A DNA stretch of 64,000 nucleotides. Source: DLKC01 sp002478885. Its GTDB lineage: Bacteria > Bacteroidota > Bacteroidia > Chitinophagales > Chitinophagaceae. A model generated the notes under the pieces. That model was not told where the DNA came from and did no database searches. It worked only from the letters and a program-made list of their open reading frames with translations. Of this stretch, positions 1 to 9,191 are shown piece by piece; positions within the stretch are counted from its first letter, which is position 1; every line of letters starts with the position of its first letter. Location: assembly GCA_046329585.1 (NCBI GenBank), contig JAXLUI010000002.1:868001-932000 (forward strand), read 5' to 3'. The translations under genes and the position numbers were made by a program.

Positions 1-1
1 C

Positions 2-229
2 TCATCTGGCAGAGGTGGTTCAGGTGGCGGAAGAGGTTTCGCTTCAATGAGCCGCGATGAGGTACGGCGCATCGCTGCTAAAGGCGGCCGTGCTTCACAC
101 GGGGGCGGAGACTCTTCATCAGGTGGACGTGGCAGATCAGGTGGGTCATCACAGGGATCATCACGCAGGGGTAGAGCAGGTTTTGGTGGACGTAGCCGCA
201 GCAATGCAGGCAGGTCGTCAGGCCGCTAA
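2..229 (+). CDS. KGG-motif stress protein, 5'-truncated
   Basis: The frame is open from base 2, so the true start lies before the window. The visible part has an SGRGG-rich stretch, then GFASMSRDEVRRIAAKGGRA, then a Ser/Gly/Arg-rich tail. GFASM...IA.KGG is the signature of the GsiB/con-10-like stress-induced KGG repeat family, small hydrophilic proteins made under desiccation, osmotic or general stress. Only one KGG unit is visible. A hairpin terminator follows and a YciE-like gene, often a neighbour of KGG genes, comes next. An internal ATG at 47 is possible, but the family motif begins upstream of it. Confidence 0.72.
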   Translation, partial: SSGRGGSGGGRGFASMSRDEVRRIAAKGGRASHGGGDSSSGGRGRSGGSSQGSSRRGRAGFGGRSRSNAGRSSGR

Positions 230-247
230 GCTTCTTAAAATAAGAAT

Positions 248-276
248 AAAATAGAGCTGTTCTGCGGCTCTATTTT
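248..276 (+). terminator. hairpin terminator after the KGG gene
   Basis: A ten-base perfect stem, aaaatagagc at 248-257 with gctctatttt at 267-276, and a nine-base loop. It lies 18 bases after the stop codon; the A/T-rich arms could serve as terminator tracts. Confidence 0.6.
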
Positions 277-314
277 ACTTTAAAAAAAATTCAGTTTCAC
301 TTAAAGAAAAAATT

Positions 315-1034
315 ATGAAAAAAGAAACAGCCGAAGAAAATAAAACAAACACAGCTGCCAATAATACAGCGGCTAATCAAGGCAATAAATCACAGGAAGA
401 AAATACAGGTACAAGCGCAGCAGAGGCCAGCGCGGGTAAGGTTTCAGAGGCAGCTAACGGTTTGGCTCAAAATAAAAAGGAAGGCATGCAAAATGGAAAT
501 GGCCAGTCATACCTCGAGAAGTTTTTTATGGATATGCTTAAAGATATCTATTGGGCTGAAAAATCGCTTGTTACCGCTATACCCAAAATGAAAGATGCGG
601 CTACAACCGAAGAATTAAAAGATGCATTTGAAGATCATCTTTATCAAACGCAAAAACATGTTTCGCGCCTTGAAAAAGTATTTCAGTTAAGGGGACAAAA
701 GCCCGAAGGCAAAAAATGCGAGGCAATGGAAGGCTTAACAAAAGAAGCCGAGAGCATTATCAAAGAGACGGAAGAAATGTCTATGACCAGGGATGCTGCG
801 CTCATTATCGCTGCCCAAAAAGTGGAGCACTATGAAATTGCTTCCTATGGCGGCATGGTGCAATTGGCCATTACCATGGGTTGGCAACAGATCGCAGACA
901 TACTCGATAAAACACTCGAGGAAGAAGAAGATACAGATCAGCTGCTCACCGACATTGCCGAGGAGTTTATCAATATTGAAGCAGAAGGCGAAGGTAAAAG
1001 CCAGGTTGAAGAAGATGTATATGAAAATGCCTAG
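315..1034 (+). CDS. YciE/YciF-like ferritin-fold protein (DUF892)
   Basis: 239 residues. The first ~70 are low-complexity and rich in Asn, Ala, Glu and Lys. The rest is the DUF892 domain: a four-helix ferritin-like bundle beginning near YLEKFFMDMLKDIYWAEKSL, with family features DHLYQTQKHVSRLEKVF and KVEHYEIASYGGM, whose Glu/His residues fit a di-metal site. Related proteins are stress-induced and implicated in oxidative or osmotic stress. The long disordered N-terminal extension is unusual compared with the ~165-residue E. coli YciE. Start is the ATG at 315. The neighbouring KGG gene supports a stress role; the exact activity is unknown. Confidence 0.9.
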   Translation: MKKETAEENKTNTAANNTAANQGNKSQEENTGTSAAEASAGKVSEAANGLAQNKKEGMQNGNGQSYLEKFFMDMLKDIYWAEKSLVTAIPKMKDAATTEELKDAFEDHLYQTQKHVSRLEKVFQLRGQKPEGKKCEAMEGLTKEAESIIKETEEMSMTRDAALIIAAQKVEHYEIASYGGMVQLAITMGWQQIADILDKTLEEEEDTDQLLTDIAEEFINIEAEGEGKSQVEEDVYENA

Positions 1035-1044
1035 CAGAATACAT

Positions 1045-1073
1045 AAAGGGGTTGCTGTTACAGGCGCCTCTTT
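1045..1073 (+). terminator. possible terminator after the DUF892 gene
   Basis: aaagggg at 1045-1051 can pair with cctcttt at 1067-1073 (one G-T pair), 11 bases after the stop. The T run is short, so the call is tentative. Confidence 0.4.
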
Positions 1074-1109
1074 ATCATTACTTTTTCATTCTCACAAAAA
1101 AAAATTACT

Positions 1110-1505
1110 ATGATCAAATTAAGTAGCTCCACAATTAACAGGCCACGCGGTGAGCGGTTTATCGATGCACCGTATGTCTTGTCAGATATTGATGCTATCA
1201 TCAACCAACTGCAGCAGGAGCCTGCATGGAAAAGAAATGACCGCAATGCGATCACTATTTTTAAAACCAGGGGCACTACAACAGTTATCGCCGCACTGCA
1301 TGCCGGCAGCATTATCAACGATAATGCAACCGACGGCATTATAAGCATCCAGGTGTTAAAAGGGTCAGTGCTGGTTAAAACCAACGTTAAAGACGATCTG
1401 ATCACCGTAAACAGCGGTAACATCTTTTTTATGCACCGGGAGTTCAGCCACAACATATGGGCTGTTGAAGAAAGCTTTTTGCTAATGGTAATGGAGGAAG
1501 CATAA
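1110..1505 (+). CDS. small cupin-like protein
   Basis: 131 residues, no signal peptide. The C-terminal two thirds carry a cupin-like beta-strand pattern: TTVIAALHAGSIINDN, then GIISIQVLKGSVLVKT, then LITVNSGNIFFMHREFSHNI. A G(X)5H-type first motif is not clear, and only isolated His residues (HAG, MHREFSH) could bind metal, so it may be a non-catalytic sensor or binding cupin. The gene sits between the DUF892 gene and transketolase, all on the plus strand, with a 170-base gap before the latter. No specific function is recognised. Confidence 0.6.
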   Translation: MIKLSSSTINRPRGERFIDAPYVLSDIDAIINQLQQEPAWKRNDRNAITIFKTRGTTTVIAALHAGSIINDNATDGIISIQVLKGSVLVKTNVKDDLITVNSGNIFFMHREFSHNIWAVEESFLLMVMEEA

Positions 1506-1675
1506 CCTGCTGTAGGTTTGGGCGCTTGGCATCCTTTTACTTGCCGGCATGTATCTCCTGCTGCTGCCGGTGTGATAGCAGGTGATTTACTCGTAAGGAC
1601 ACGCGCGGATAGCACAAGCTACAAATGATACAAAGCCACTTTAATTAACGATCACCAGGTAAACCCCACAACAAC

Positions 1676-3526
1676 ATGCCAGGCTTAGACGTAGATTATC
1701 CCGACCTGAAGGAAAAAACAAAATTAATTCGCAAATGCTGTCTGACCTCCACAACAGCAGCGGAGTCAGGTCATCCCACTTCCTGTCTCTCTGCCACAGA
1801 CATCGCAGCGGTACTGTTCGACAAATACTTTACGTATGATATTCACAATCCGTTAAATCTCTTTAACGACAGGTTCGTGTTATCGAAAGGGCATGCAGCG
1901 CCGTTGCTGTATACGCTCTTCGCAATGGCCGGGGCGTATCCACTGGAAGAGCTGCAAACGCTTCGCAAATATGGCAGCCGATTCGAAGGCCATCCCGTAC
2001 CAAAATTTGTATATGCGGAAGCTGCAACAGGCTCGCTGGGCCAGGGTATCTCAGTGGCGGCGGGTCTTGCATTAATCGCAAAACGCGAAAACTTACCTGC
2101 AAAATCTTTTGTACTTACCGGCGATGGCGAACTGGCAGAAGGCCAGGTATGGGAAGCCGCAAATTTTGCAGGCTATCACAGGCTCGATAATCTCATTGTA
2201 ATACTCGACATTAACCGCCTGGCGCAAAGTGGCGAAACAATGTTCGGCAGCGACGCCGGGGCTTATGCTAAGCGTTTTGAAGCCTTCGGTTTTGAAACAG
2301 CAATAATTAACGGACACAACTTTTCCGAAATAGACAACGCCTTTGAAATGGCCGTAACCAATACCGGCGGCAAACCTTTTGCCATCGTGGCAAAGACCAT
2401 TAAAGGCAAAGGCATTTCCTTCCTGGAAGACAAAGCCGGTTGGCATGGTAAGGCACTTACACAACAGGAGCTGCAACAGGCATTGCAGGAGTTAGGTAGC
2501 GTGGATGATACGCTTCGGTTCACCCTAAAAAAACCTTTACAGTTGCAGGTACCCCCGCATCCCGATATGGACAGGTCTGTTATAACGCATTTCAAACCCA
2601 CTGAAACATATGCAACAAGAACCGTCTTTGGCGAAATACTCGCACAATGCGGACAGAAGAACAAAGAGATCTATGTATTGGATGCAGATGTAAAAAATTC
2701 AACCTTTACAGAAGTCTTTCAAAAGCGCCTGCCGGAGCGTTTCGTGGAATGTTTTATTGCTGAACAGGATATGGTATCCGTAGCCGCCGGTTTATCACGT
2801 GCGGGCAAAACACCCGTGGTAGCAACATTTGGTGCTTTTCTTATACGCGCTGCGGATCAGATAAGAATGGCCCGGGTGTCGGAGTCAAATATAAAATTTA
2901 TCGGGTCGCATGTGGGTGTTTCCATTGGTGAAGATGGACCATCTCAAATGGCACTGGAAGACATTGCTATGTTTGGCGCAATACCCGACACAATTATATT
3001 ACAACCGGCCGATGCTGTTTCTACGGCTATGCTCGTTCCACTCATGCTAAGCCATACCGGGTTTGTGTATATGCGTACCCTTAGACCAAAAACCGCTTTG
3101 TTGTACGACGGAAACAAAACATTCCAGCTCGGTGGGTCGGCCATTTTAAAACAGTCTGATGAAGATGAATTAACTATTGCCGCGAGTGGTATTACAGTTT
3201 TTGAAGCGCTGAAAGCCGCTGAAGAACTGGCTGAATCAGGAATACATGTGCGGGTGGTTGATTGTTACTCAATCTGCCCGGTAGATTCCATTACCCTGGC
3301 AAGATGTATGAATGAAACAAAAAAATCATTGATGATTGTTGTGGAAGATCACTATGCGCACGGGGGCCTTGGTGACTTTATCCTCGAGGCCCTTGCAGGC
3401 AGCGGATTTGATATCATTAAGATGGCGGTAACACATGTCTCGCAATCAGGTACCGGTGAACAATTATTAAGAGACGCGCAAATTGACGCCACTGCTATTA
3501 TAGAAAAAATAAAGGAACTGCTTTAA
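1676..3526 (+). CDS. tkt: transketolase, full length
   Basis: 616 residues, the single-chain form similar in length to animal and some bacterial transketolases. It moves a two-carbon ketol unit between sugar phosphates in the cytosolic pentose phosphate pathway using thiamine diphosphate and a divalent metal. Visible features are AESGHPTS near residue 30, SKGHAAPLLY, the ThDP motif GDGELAEGQVWEA with the downstream Asn in LDINRL, the middle domain with the catalytic Glu in CFIAEQDMVSVAAGL, and the C-terminal domain ending near the stop. Start is the ATG at 1676. A second, split transketolase lies at 16.5-18.4 kb, so this is probably the housekeeping copy, although it is not in a pentose phosphate operon here. 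Confidence 0.93.
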   Translation: MPGLDVDYPDLKEKTKLIRKCCLTSTTAAESGHPTSCLSATDIAAVLFDKYFTYDIHNPLNLFNDRFVLSKGHAAPLLYTLFAMAGAYPLEELQTLRKYGSRFEGHPVPKFVYAEAATGSLGQGISVAAGLALIAKRENLPAKSFVLTGDGELAEGQVWEAANFAGYHRLDNLIVILDINRLAQSGETMFGSDAGAYAKRFEAFGFETAIINGHNFSEIDNAFEMAVTNTGGKPFAIVAKTIKGKGISFLEDKAGWHGKALTQQELQQALQELGSVDDTLRFTLKKPLQLQVPPHPDMDRSVITHFKPTETYATRTVFGEILAQCGQKNKEIYVLDADVKNSTFTEVFQKRLPERFVECFIAEQDMVSVAAGLSRAGKTPVVATFGAFLIRAADQIRMARVSESNIKFIGSHVGVSIGEDGPSQMALEDIAMFGAIPDTIILQPADAVSTAMLVPLMLSHTGFVYMRTLRPKTALLYDGNKTFQLGGSAILKQSDEDELTIAASGITVFEALKAAEELAESGIHVRVVDCYSICPVDSITLARCMNETKKSLMIVVEDHYAHGGLGDFILEALAGSGFDIIKMAVTHVSQSGTGEQLLRDAQIDATAIIEKIKELL

Positions 3527-3537
3527 CACAGTTCCTT
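3512..3537 (+). terminator. hairpin overlapping the transketolase stop
   Basis: aaggaactg at 3512-3520 pairs perfectly with cagttcctt at 3529-3537, enclosing the TAA stop in the loop. A short AT-rich tail follows. It lies between convergent genes and may act on both. Confidence 0.55.
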
Positions 3538-3593
3538 ATTTATACTAAGCCGTCTTCCTCTCTCTGCTTCTCGCCGGCTGTTCAAAATCTTGT

Positions 3594-4193
3594 TTATTTT
3601 TTACCTGTGATCGCCATTGCGGAATCCAGATGTTTTTGCAAAGTAGGGAGCGTTTCTACCGCAAAATTTCTTACGTCCATATCTTTGAGATCTGCCGCTT
3701 TCTGAAAAGATTTAATGTCTTTCTTGTGATCGGAAAGCATCATGTTCATGTACGCTTTATCGAAATCCATTCCCGTCTTCTTATTAAGATCGTCGATATC
3801 TTTTTGTGCGTCGTTTCCAATCGTCCCGGGCAGTGTGATATTTTTTGCCTGTGCAAGGCTTTTAAGCTTATCGTTTGCAGCGGAATGATCCTGTACCATC
3901 ATCGCACCAAAATCTTTCACACGCTGACTTCCCGCTTTTTGCTGCGCTATTTTTCCCAACTCAACTTCCATCATACCACCATTGGCGGCTTCCACTGCAA
4001 AGTCTGCTACATCCTTATCTACAGGCATGGTAGCCATCGTATCTGCCGAGGGAGCTAGCACACCGGAGGTGTCTTTCTTATCATTCATATCATTCGCACT
4101 ATCCACACTGTCATCCCTGTCAGCATTGCTATTACAAGCCATCGCCAATACCAGCATTCCCGACAAGAATAGTTTTTCATTTAAGATTTTCAT
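3594..4193 (-). CDS. DUF4142 lipoprotein
   Basis: 199 residues. A lipoprotein signal with lipobox LVLAMAC (Cys ~20) is followed by an Asp/Ser-rich linker of ~30 residues and a DUF4142 domain, an all-helical ferritin-like fold: DVADFAVEAANGGMMEVELG, then QRVKDFGAMMVQDHS, then a final helix near TLPTLQKHLDSAM. DUF4142 proteins are common in Bacteroidota and often multi-copy; some carry His/Glu residues resembling metal sites, but no activity is established. Predicted to be anchored to the periplasmic face of a membrane. It converges with transketolase and stands alone. Confidence 0.9.
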   Translation of the reverse strand: MKILNEKLFLSGMLVLAMACNSNADRDDSVDSANDMNDKKDTSGVLAPSADTMATMPVDKDVADFAVEAANGGMMEVELGKIAQQKAGSQRVKDFGAMMVQDHSAANDKLKSLAQAKNITLPGTIGNDAQKDIDDLNKKTGMDFDKAYMNMMLSDHKKDIKSFQKAADLKDMDVRNFAVETLPTLQKHLDSAMAITGKK

Positions 4194-4544
4194 AATTGTA
4201 AAATTGGTTTTGAAAAATATTTACAGTCTCACCTGTTCAAATTACAAGCCAGTCAAAGAAACTCCGGCAAGTAAATGTTTGTAAACCGTATAAATTCACA
4301 GCGCTCCGGAAAGGAGCGCCGCAAGCGCCCATGAAATGCTTGATTTATGGGCAAGTAATTACACATTGAGAGAATTATTTCCACAAGCATCTTGTTGAAA
4401 TGTTTTGCCGCTATAAAAAACGGGACGATGAACGGAGCGTCGCAACCACAAAAGATAAGTGAAACAGCTGTAGGGCATACCCAGGCATTGCAAACAATAT
4501 TGGCAGGCATATAAGTAGCAGGCATATGCCTCTCTTATACACCG
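4194..4544. other. gene-free gap with one GC-rich hairpin
   Basis: No convincing gene. A perfect seven-base stem, GCGCTCC at 4301-4307 and GGAGCGC at 4313-4319 with a five-base loop, stands out; no T run follows, so it is not an obvious terminator. The upstream side of the DUF4142 gene (4194 on) should hold its promoter, but no clear TAnnTTTG box was identified. Confidence 0.4.
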
Positions 4545-5645
4545 CTAGACAAAACCTGCCGCGAACTGCATGCCCGCCAACGCTGGATGCCCCACATTTT
4601 TATATTGTATAAGTACTTTTATTTTTTTGCTCATATTGATAAGCGAGCGGTACACTTCCAAAAGCTGATCGCGGTAAGCCGGTAAATAAGTTTCATGCTG
4701 TTCAATTGACCGCAACTCATTCACAACGCCGAGCCCATGAAGAAAACTGGCCTGGTCTGAAAAACCCAGGCAGCGAAGGCCTGCTTTAAGGCCCGAGTGA
4801 TACAGCGCAGAAAAGTTTACATGCGTTGTAATATCCTGCTCGCCTATGTGCACATAAGGGTATGTGCCCACGGCATGCTTGTGATAACAAATAATCGTGC
4901 CCGCACTTCTCTTTAAACTGTAGAGTTCGTCCGCAGCAAAACCATAATCCATCGTAAGTACAAAACCGGTGTTTAGCAACCCGGAAATATCGTTCATCCA
5001 TTCGATGGCGCGCATATTTATTTCAGTGCAGTAACCCTTAGGCAACAGCACCTGCTGTTCAGTAAAGTAAGCCTTAAGTTGGTCCTGTGCAGGCCACAAC
5101 AGTTCTACAAATCCATGACCATTGTAATCGACAAACACCTCCATCAATTCATCCTCCATCACCACTTTGTGAACCGGGAAATTATCTATCAATTCGTTTG
5201 ATAAAATGCAACCATTGAATGCAGGAATACCTGCTGCATTGCTGCAGCATTTTACTTTTTCGCCATGCAGCGGTTGTTGCCATGCGTTTGGCGAGCCATT
5301 TCTTTCCATAATTAAATAAGTCAGCTTTTCGTACAGCGGGCTCGTTTGCTGCAGGTGATCAAGAATGCCCCGACACAAAGCGCCATTGCCTGCCCCGTAT
5401 TCCAATACGGTGAAATCTGTTTCGCCAAGCCGGCACCACATCTCCTCAAGTTGCCTCGCGATCATTGTAGCGAAAAGTCCGCTCAGCAGCGGGCTCGTAT
5501 AGTAGTCACCATTTTTGCCAATGCGTTGTTTTCCCGAAGTATAATAACCTAACCCCGGGTAATAGAGCGCCATCTCCATAAAATCGTGGAACGATATCGG
5601 GCCTTGGGTGCGGATTCTGTTAATAATGATTGCTTCAAGTGACAT
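4545..5645 (-). CDS. MidA-family SAM-dependent methyltransferase
   Basis: 366 residues from the ATG at 5645; a TTG three codons further up is less likely. It matches the MidA/NDUFAF7 family (DUF185): FHDFMEMALYYPGLGYYTSG at the N-terminus, GDYYTSPLLSGLFATMIARQ, the SAM-binding loop VLEYGAGNGALCRGIL, and SNELIDNFPVHKV. Mitochondrial NDUFAF7 dimethylates an arginine of a complex I subunit; bacterial partners are less clear. No signal peptide, so cytosolic. It diverges from the small membrane protein at 5731 with an 85-base gap that must hold both promoters. Confidence 0.85.
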   Translation of the reverse strand: MSLEAIIINRIRTQGPISFHDFMEMALYYPGLGYYTSGKQRIGKNGDYYTSPLLSGLFATMIARQLEEMWCRLGETDFTVLEYGAGNGALCRGILDHLQQTSPLYEKLTYLIMERNGSPNAWQQPLHGEKVKCCSNAAGIPAFNGCILSNELIDNFPVHKVVMEDELMEVFVDYNGHGFVELLWPAQDQLKAYFTEQQVLLPKGYCTEINMRAIEWMNDISGLLNTGFVLTMDYGFAADELYSLKRSAGTIICYHKHAVGTYPYVHIGEQDITTHVNFSALYHSGLKAGLRCLGFSDQASFLHGLGVVNELRSIEQHETYLPAYRDQLLEVYRSLINMSKKIKVLIQYKNVGHPALAGMQFAAGFV

Positions 5646-5730
5646 ACAGCACAACAGTTCTTATTGCAAGCGGTACAAAAATTGAATAATGACTTCTCGT
5701 TAGTCTCACTCATATTTCAAAACAATAATC

Positions 5731-6249
5731 ATGTCAAAAAAGAATAACCCGCAAAAACACAATCGCTTCGAAAAACTGGCTGCAGCCGTTACAAGAGCAT
5801 CGGGAAGTACCCCGGCAATATGCACCGCATTCGGGCTCGTCCTCGTCTGGGCTTGTCTCGGACCACTTTTTAACTACTCAGAAAACTGGCAGCTGGTGAT
5901 AAACACAGGCACTACCATTATTACTTTCCTGATGGTGTTCCTGATACAGAAATCGCAGAACAAAGAGTCGATGGCTGTTCAGTTAAAATTGAATGAGCTG
6001 GTTGCCGCACACGAATTCGCAAGCAATCGCCTCGTTGATGTGGAGAATTTAACCGAAGAGGAGCTGAAAGTAATACAAAGCTATTATTGCAGCTTGCGCG
6101 ACAAAACCAAACAGGATGAATCATTACAGGTATCTCATTCCATAGAAGAGGCGCAGAGCAGGCACGAATTCAAAAAAGCAGCAAGAGGTGATGTAATGAC
6201 CCGGTTCAAAACCAACGCTGTAAAAAAAGAGCCGAAGCTGGAGAAATAG
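5731..6249 (+). CDS. low-affinity iron permease (Fet4-like) family protein
   Basis: 172 residues. After a basic N-terminus (RFEKLAAAVTRASGS) there are two membrane segments, AICTAFGLVLVWACLGPLF (about residues 30-48) and INTGTTIITFLMVFLIQKSQNKES, the latter matching the family signature TTIITFLMVFLIQ.. An extended soluble Glu-rich tail follows. Bacterial members are about one third the length of yeast Fet4 and are usually annotated as low-affinity iron permeases; transport has rarely been shown. Start ATG at 5731. Confidence 0.75.
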   Translation: MSKKNNPQKHNRFEKLAAAVTRASGSTPAICTAFGLVLVWACLGPLFNYSENWQLVINTGTTIITFLMVFLIQKSQNKESMAVQLKLNELVAAHEFASNRLVDVENLTEEELKVIQSYYCSLRDKTKQDESLQVSHSIEEAQSRHEFKKAARGDVMTRFKTNAVKKEPKLEK

Positions 6250-6379
6250 AATAAGCAACAGTCTTTAACGGCAGATGTTTATGTTCCCGGCTTTTGAAAT
6301 ACGATTAAGCTTCATTGCCCGATAGTGCCGGCATATCCGGCATCGCACACTTTAACGTTTGCCCAATACTGAACAGGAC

Positions 6380-6400
6380 GTACAGGAGTGCGACGCAACA
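6380..6400. repeat. family A repeat, short form
   Basis: A copy of the dispersed intergenic repeat with core gtacaggagtgcgacgcaac, on the plus strand, in the 207-base gap between two convergent genes. It lacks the internal hairpin of the long form. Confidence 0.55.
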
Positions 6401-6456
6401 AAGGCTGAATACTTTTACCGTTGCCTGGCTTAAAAAATATTTACCCGGAATACACA

Positions 6457-7494
6457 TTACCTGGACTGGTTAAATAGCTGCAGCTTGCTGTAAAGATCTT
6501 CGAGCAACAAAGGCACATCAACATGAGTGTACACCCTTATATTTCTTCCCTTGTGATTGACTTCGTAAATGCCCTGGCTATTGATAATGGGCGATGGGCG
6601 CAACGCATAAAAACTGGATGACGGATCAGGTTCAAAAGAAGATTGCAAAGCGGTGAGTAATACCAATGGACTATCGCCAACGATATATACCTCCCCCACG
6701 CTGAAATGATATTTGATCGACAACTGCATAATGCGCTCAATATTCGCTGTGAGATATTCACCGATTTTGCCTTGCGTTTTTACTTTGGTAAGCAGCGAGG
6801 AATAAGGCATAATAACCTGGCGATAAACATTTCGGGGAACCTGCCATATTGGAATGGTTGACTTATTAAAAATAACCTGCCCCGCCGTAAGATCAATTGC
6901 CAGGTTATATTCAAGCGTTGTATAGCCCGGAGGTGGCGTTGCCAGTTCGGGATACTCAGGTCCGCCAATCCAGATAAGCGTTAAGCGGCTGGCGATCTTC
7001 GGCTCAAGAAGATAAGCACTCGCTATATCTGTGAGACCAGCGCCACAAACAACATACAAAGGAAGCTTTGTATCATCTCTCATCGCCTCTTTAACTATGG
7101 CATTCGCAGCATCAGACCTTTGTGCAGTGCTGTCGTTTTCCAACGCAATATTTGAACCCTGGTATACCGGGTAGACATTACCCAGGTTCATGATCTTCAG
7201 TACCTCTTCAATTTTTTGCTTCGCATGCGCGGCGCTTTCTTTGGAGGGGTCCCAGCCATCGCCTGCTCTTAAATGCGAACCAATAATGCCCCGGATCTCC
7301 ACCGAAGGCGATAACAGGTGTTGCACAAGTTCGAAGAGCCCATCAGGATCGCCACCGAAATCGTTGTCGATAATCACACGCATTCTTGGCTGAACAAGAC
7401 TATCGGGAAAAAGCTTTGCAGTTTTTTGCTGCGAGAAGGAGTTAAGGCACGTGCCTGCCACCAAAAGCGCTATGAACAGTAGTTGCTTCCGCAT
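6457..7494 (-). CDS. secreted nucleoside hydrolase-like protein
   Basis: 345 residues with a Sec signal peptide (LLFIALLVAGTCLNSFSQQ). The mature N-terminus has RVIIDNDFGGDPDGLFEL, the Ca-binding DxDxxxDD-type motif of inosine-uridine nucleoside hydrolases in a slightly altered form (one Asp is Gly). ASRLTLIWIGGPEYPE matches the second family region. The family cleaves the N-glycosidic bond of ribonucleosides, but secreted Bacteroidota members next to DUF1593 genes may act on other glycosides. The gene begins 10 bases after the DUF1593 gene stops and ends the long minus-strand carbohydrate cluster. Confidence 0.82.
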   Translation of the reverse strand: MRKQLLFIALLVAGTCLNSFSQQKTAKLFPDSLVQPRMRVIIDNDFGGDPDGLFELVQHLLSPSVEIRGIIGSHLRAGDGWDPSKESAAHAKQKIEEVLKIMNLGNVYPVYQGSNIALENDSTAQRSDAANAIVKEAMRDDTKLPLYVVCGAGLTDIASAYLLEPKIASRLTLIWIGGPEYPELATPPPGYTTLEYNLAIDLTAGQVIFNKSTIPIWQVPRNVYRQVIMPYSSLLTKVKTQGKIGEYLTANIERIMQLSIKYHFSVGEVYIVGDSPLVLLTALQSSFEPDPSSSFYALRPSPIINSQGIYEVNHKGRNIRVYTHVDVPLLLEDLYSKLQLFNQSR

Positions 7495-7504
7495 AAATTT
7501 ATTT

Positions 7505-9091
7505 TTATTTTACAGTGATAATTATTCGCTGGTATCTTGTAAAGGAGGGTGAACCATCATCAGACGCTTCCAAAACAATATGAATGGTTTGCCCTGGCAA
7601 TGCATCTTTAGGAATGGTAACTTTTGCCTGTGCGCTGCCCGCATTGGCTATAGTAACCGCGTTGGCATAAGTTCCGGCAAAAAACTGCCACCATTTAATA
7701 GTCACTTTATTCTTATCAGGATCGGTAACATTTCCATTTAGTCTTATTGTTTCTCCTGCTGAGGCCAGCATATTCAACGGACCTTCAATGCCAACAACAG
7801 GTGGATGGTTTGCATTTCCATATACAGGTGTTACAGACCATTTAAGCCTGGCTGCAAAATCGTTTTGCGCAGCCGGGAAAAAACCTGGATAAGTACTCGC
7901 TTTTTTATTCAGGGAACCAAGCGCCGAGACCATAGCTTGCTGCGAAGTATCGCCGGCGGGAAAGGCATAGGGATCTACCACCTGTTTACTTACCTGTCTC
8001 CCGCCCCAGCCGCCGTAGGCGCCTGCTTCGTAAGCCCGCAGCCCGTTGGCAGGCATATTCATAAAAGTAAAATCATCGCCTTCGCCAAGCCACGATCCCT
8101 TCGCCTGCACAGGCATCCACACAACATATCCCATACTTCTTAACTGCTCATTTGTGTAACCGGAAAAACCGAAATAATCCATGATGTCACCTTTAAGCAT
8201 TTGTTTACCATCGCCCCAGACACGGTACAAAGCGCCCAGAGGCCCGCGGCTGGAAATATTTTCCTGCATCCACGACGAAGTCAGCAATACAGAATCTTCT
8301 GGCTTGGCATGCAGCTGCGCACCATAGCTGTAGTTAGGCCCATCCTGGAATTGCCTGTACTCAACATCAGGCCAGTTGGGCTTTATATATTTTGCATAAG
8401 TTTCATCCTGGTCTCCGGAAGGCAGCAATACTACTTTATTCGAAATCTTTTTCTTTATCGCTTCCCACTGCGTCGTAAACTCATACTGTTCCTGTATCGA
8501 TTTCAGCGCCCTTGCGATCGTGCTTTGTCCACCCCATGCCGTGATGAATAATTGTCCGGGTTTGTCGTCGAGCATCAAAGATTTGATCAGGTCAGAGCCG
8601 GCGGAATTTTTTGAAATATCCCCGTCAAATTCAACATTGCCAAAACGGATCTTTGACTTAAGAAAATCGGGGGTTGGATAAGTCGGGTCATGAAGCTTTA
8701 AGTTGGGATAGACTTTTGCATAAGCTTCAACGGCGTCGTCAATAAAACGCTCATCCTTAGCCCACCGCCACGATGTGCAGGGACAGGTATCTAACCCGAA
8801 ACGATTATATTCCCGCCCCGGAACAAACCATTTAGTGCCTTTCCCGTCACCCTTCCAATGAAAACCACTGCTTGCATAGATTAGTCCTTCAACCTGTACA
8901 TCACTGCTGAAGAGTAAAAAGCGGATCAACGAATTATTGTCGTCAAGTTCAGGATCAGCAGTAATCACAATTCGGGGCTTCCTTTCATTGCCGGGTGGTT
9001 GGGCCCTCACAATATGACTAACAAAAACCGTTAACATTAAAACCGCCACAAAGGGCAGCCCTGTCCTTAAACGTTGTGCATATAAATTCAT
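7505..9091 (-). CDS. DUF1593 / Sde182-type secreted protein
   Basis: 528 residues with a Sec signal ending near VSHIVRAQPPG. The N-terminal domain (about residues 40-330) is DUF1593, a nucleoside-hydrolase-like fold: PRIVITADPELDDNNSLIRF, then GLIYASSGFHW, then LFITAWGGQSTIARAL. The C-terminal ~120 residues look like an Ig-like domain (LNGNVTDPDKNKVTIKWWQF, then IVLEASDDGSPSFTRYQRII). Known relatives include the Sde182 cellulose-binding protein of Saccharophagus. The Asp pair in PELDD is kept, so it may hydrolyse a glycoside. Upstream of and probably co-transcribed with the nucleoside hydrolase. Confidence 0.8.
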   Translation of the reverse strand: MNLYAQRLRTGLPFVAVLMLTVFVSHIVRAQPPGNERKPRIVITADPELDDNNSLIRFLLFSSDVQVEGLIYASSGFHWKGDGKGTKWFVPGREYNRFGLDTCPCTSWRWAKDERFIDDAVEAYAKVYPNLKLHDPTYPTPDFLKSKIRFGNVEFDGDISKNSAGSDLIKSLMLDDKPGQLFITAWGGQSTIARALKSIQEQYEFTTQWEAIKKKISNKVVLLPSGDQDETYAKYIKPNWPDVEYRQFQDGPNYSYGAQLHAKPEDSVLLTSSWMQENISSRGPLGALYRVWGDGKQMLKGDIMDYFGFSGYTNEQLRSMGYVVWMPVQAKGSWLGEGDDFTFMNMPANGLRAYEAGAYGGWGGRQVSKQVVDPYAFPAGDTSQQAMVSALGSLNKKASTYPGFFPAAQNDFAARLKWSVTPVYGNANHPPVVGIEGPLNMLASAGETIRLNGNVTDPDKNKVTIKWWQFFAGTYANAVTIANAGSAQAKVTIPKDALPGQTIHIVLEASDDGSPSFTRYQRIIITVK

Positions 9092-9191
9092 AGATATTTT
9101 TTTCTGGGTGTTGATATTGCTTGTTGTAAGAATCCTGAAGACAAAGTGATTACTCTTTATTGATCAGGTTGACTTATCCGGCTTCGGGAAT

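Noticed and set aside
4253..4525. 90-residue minus-strand frame in the 4.2-4.5 kb gap
   Set aside because: No domain, biased composition, no clear start signal and no neighbour coupling; judged a chance frame.
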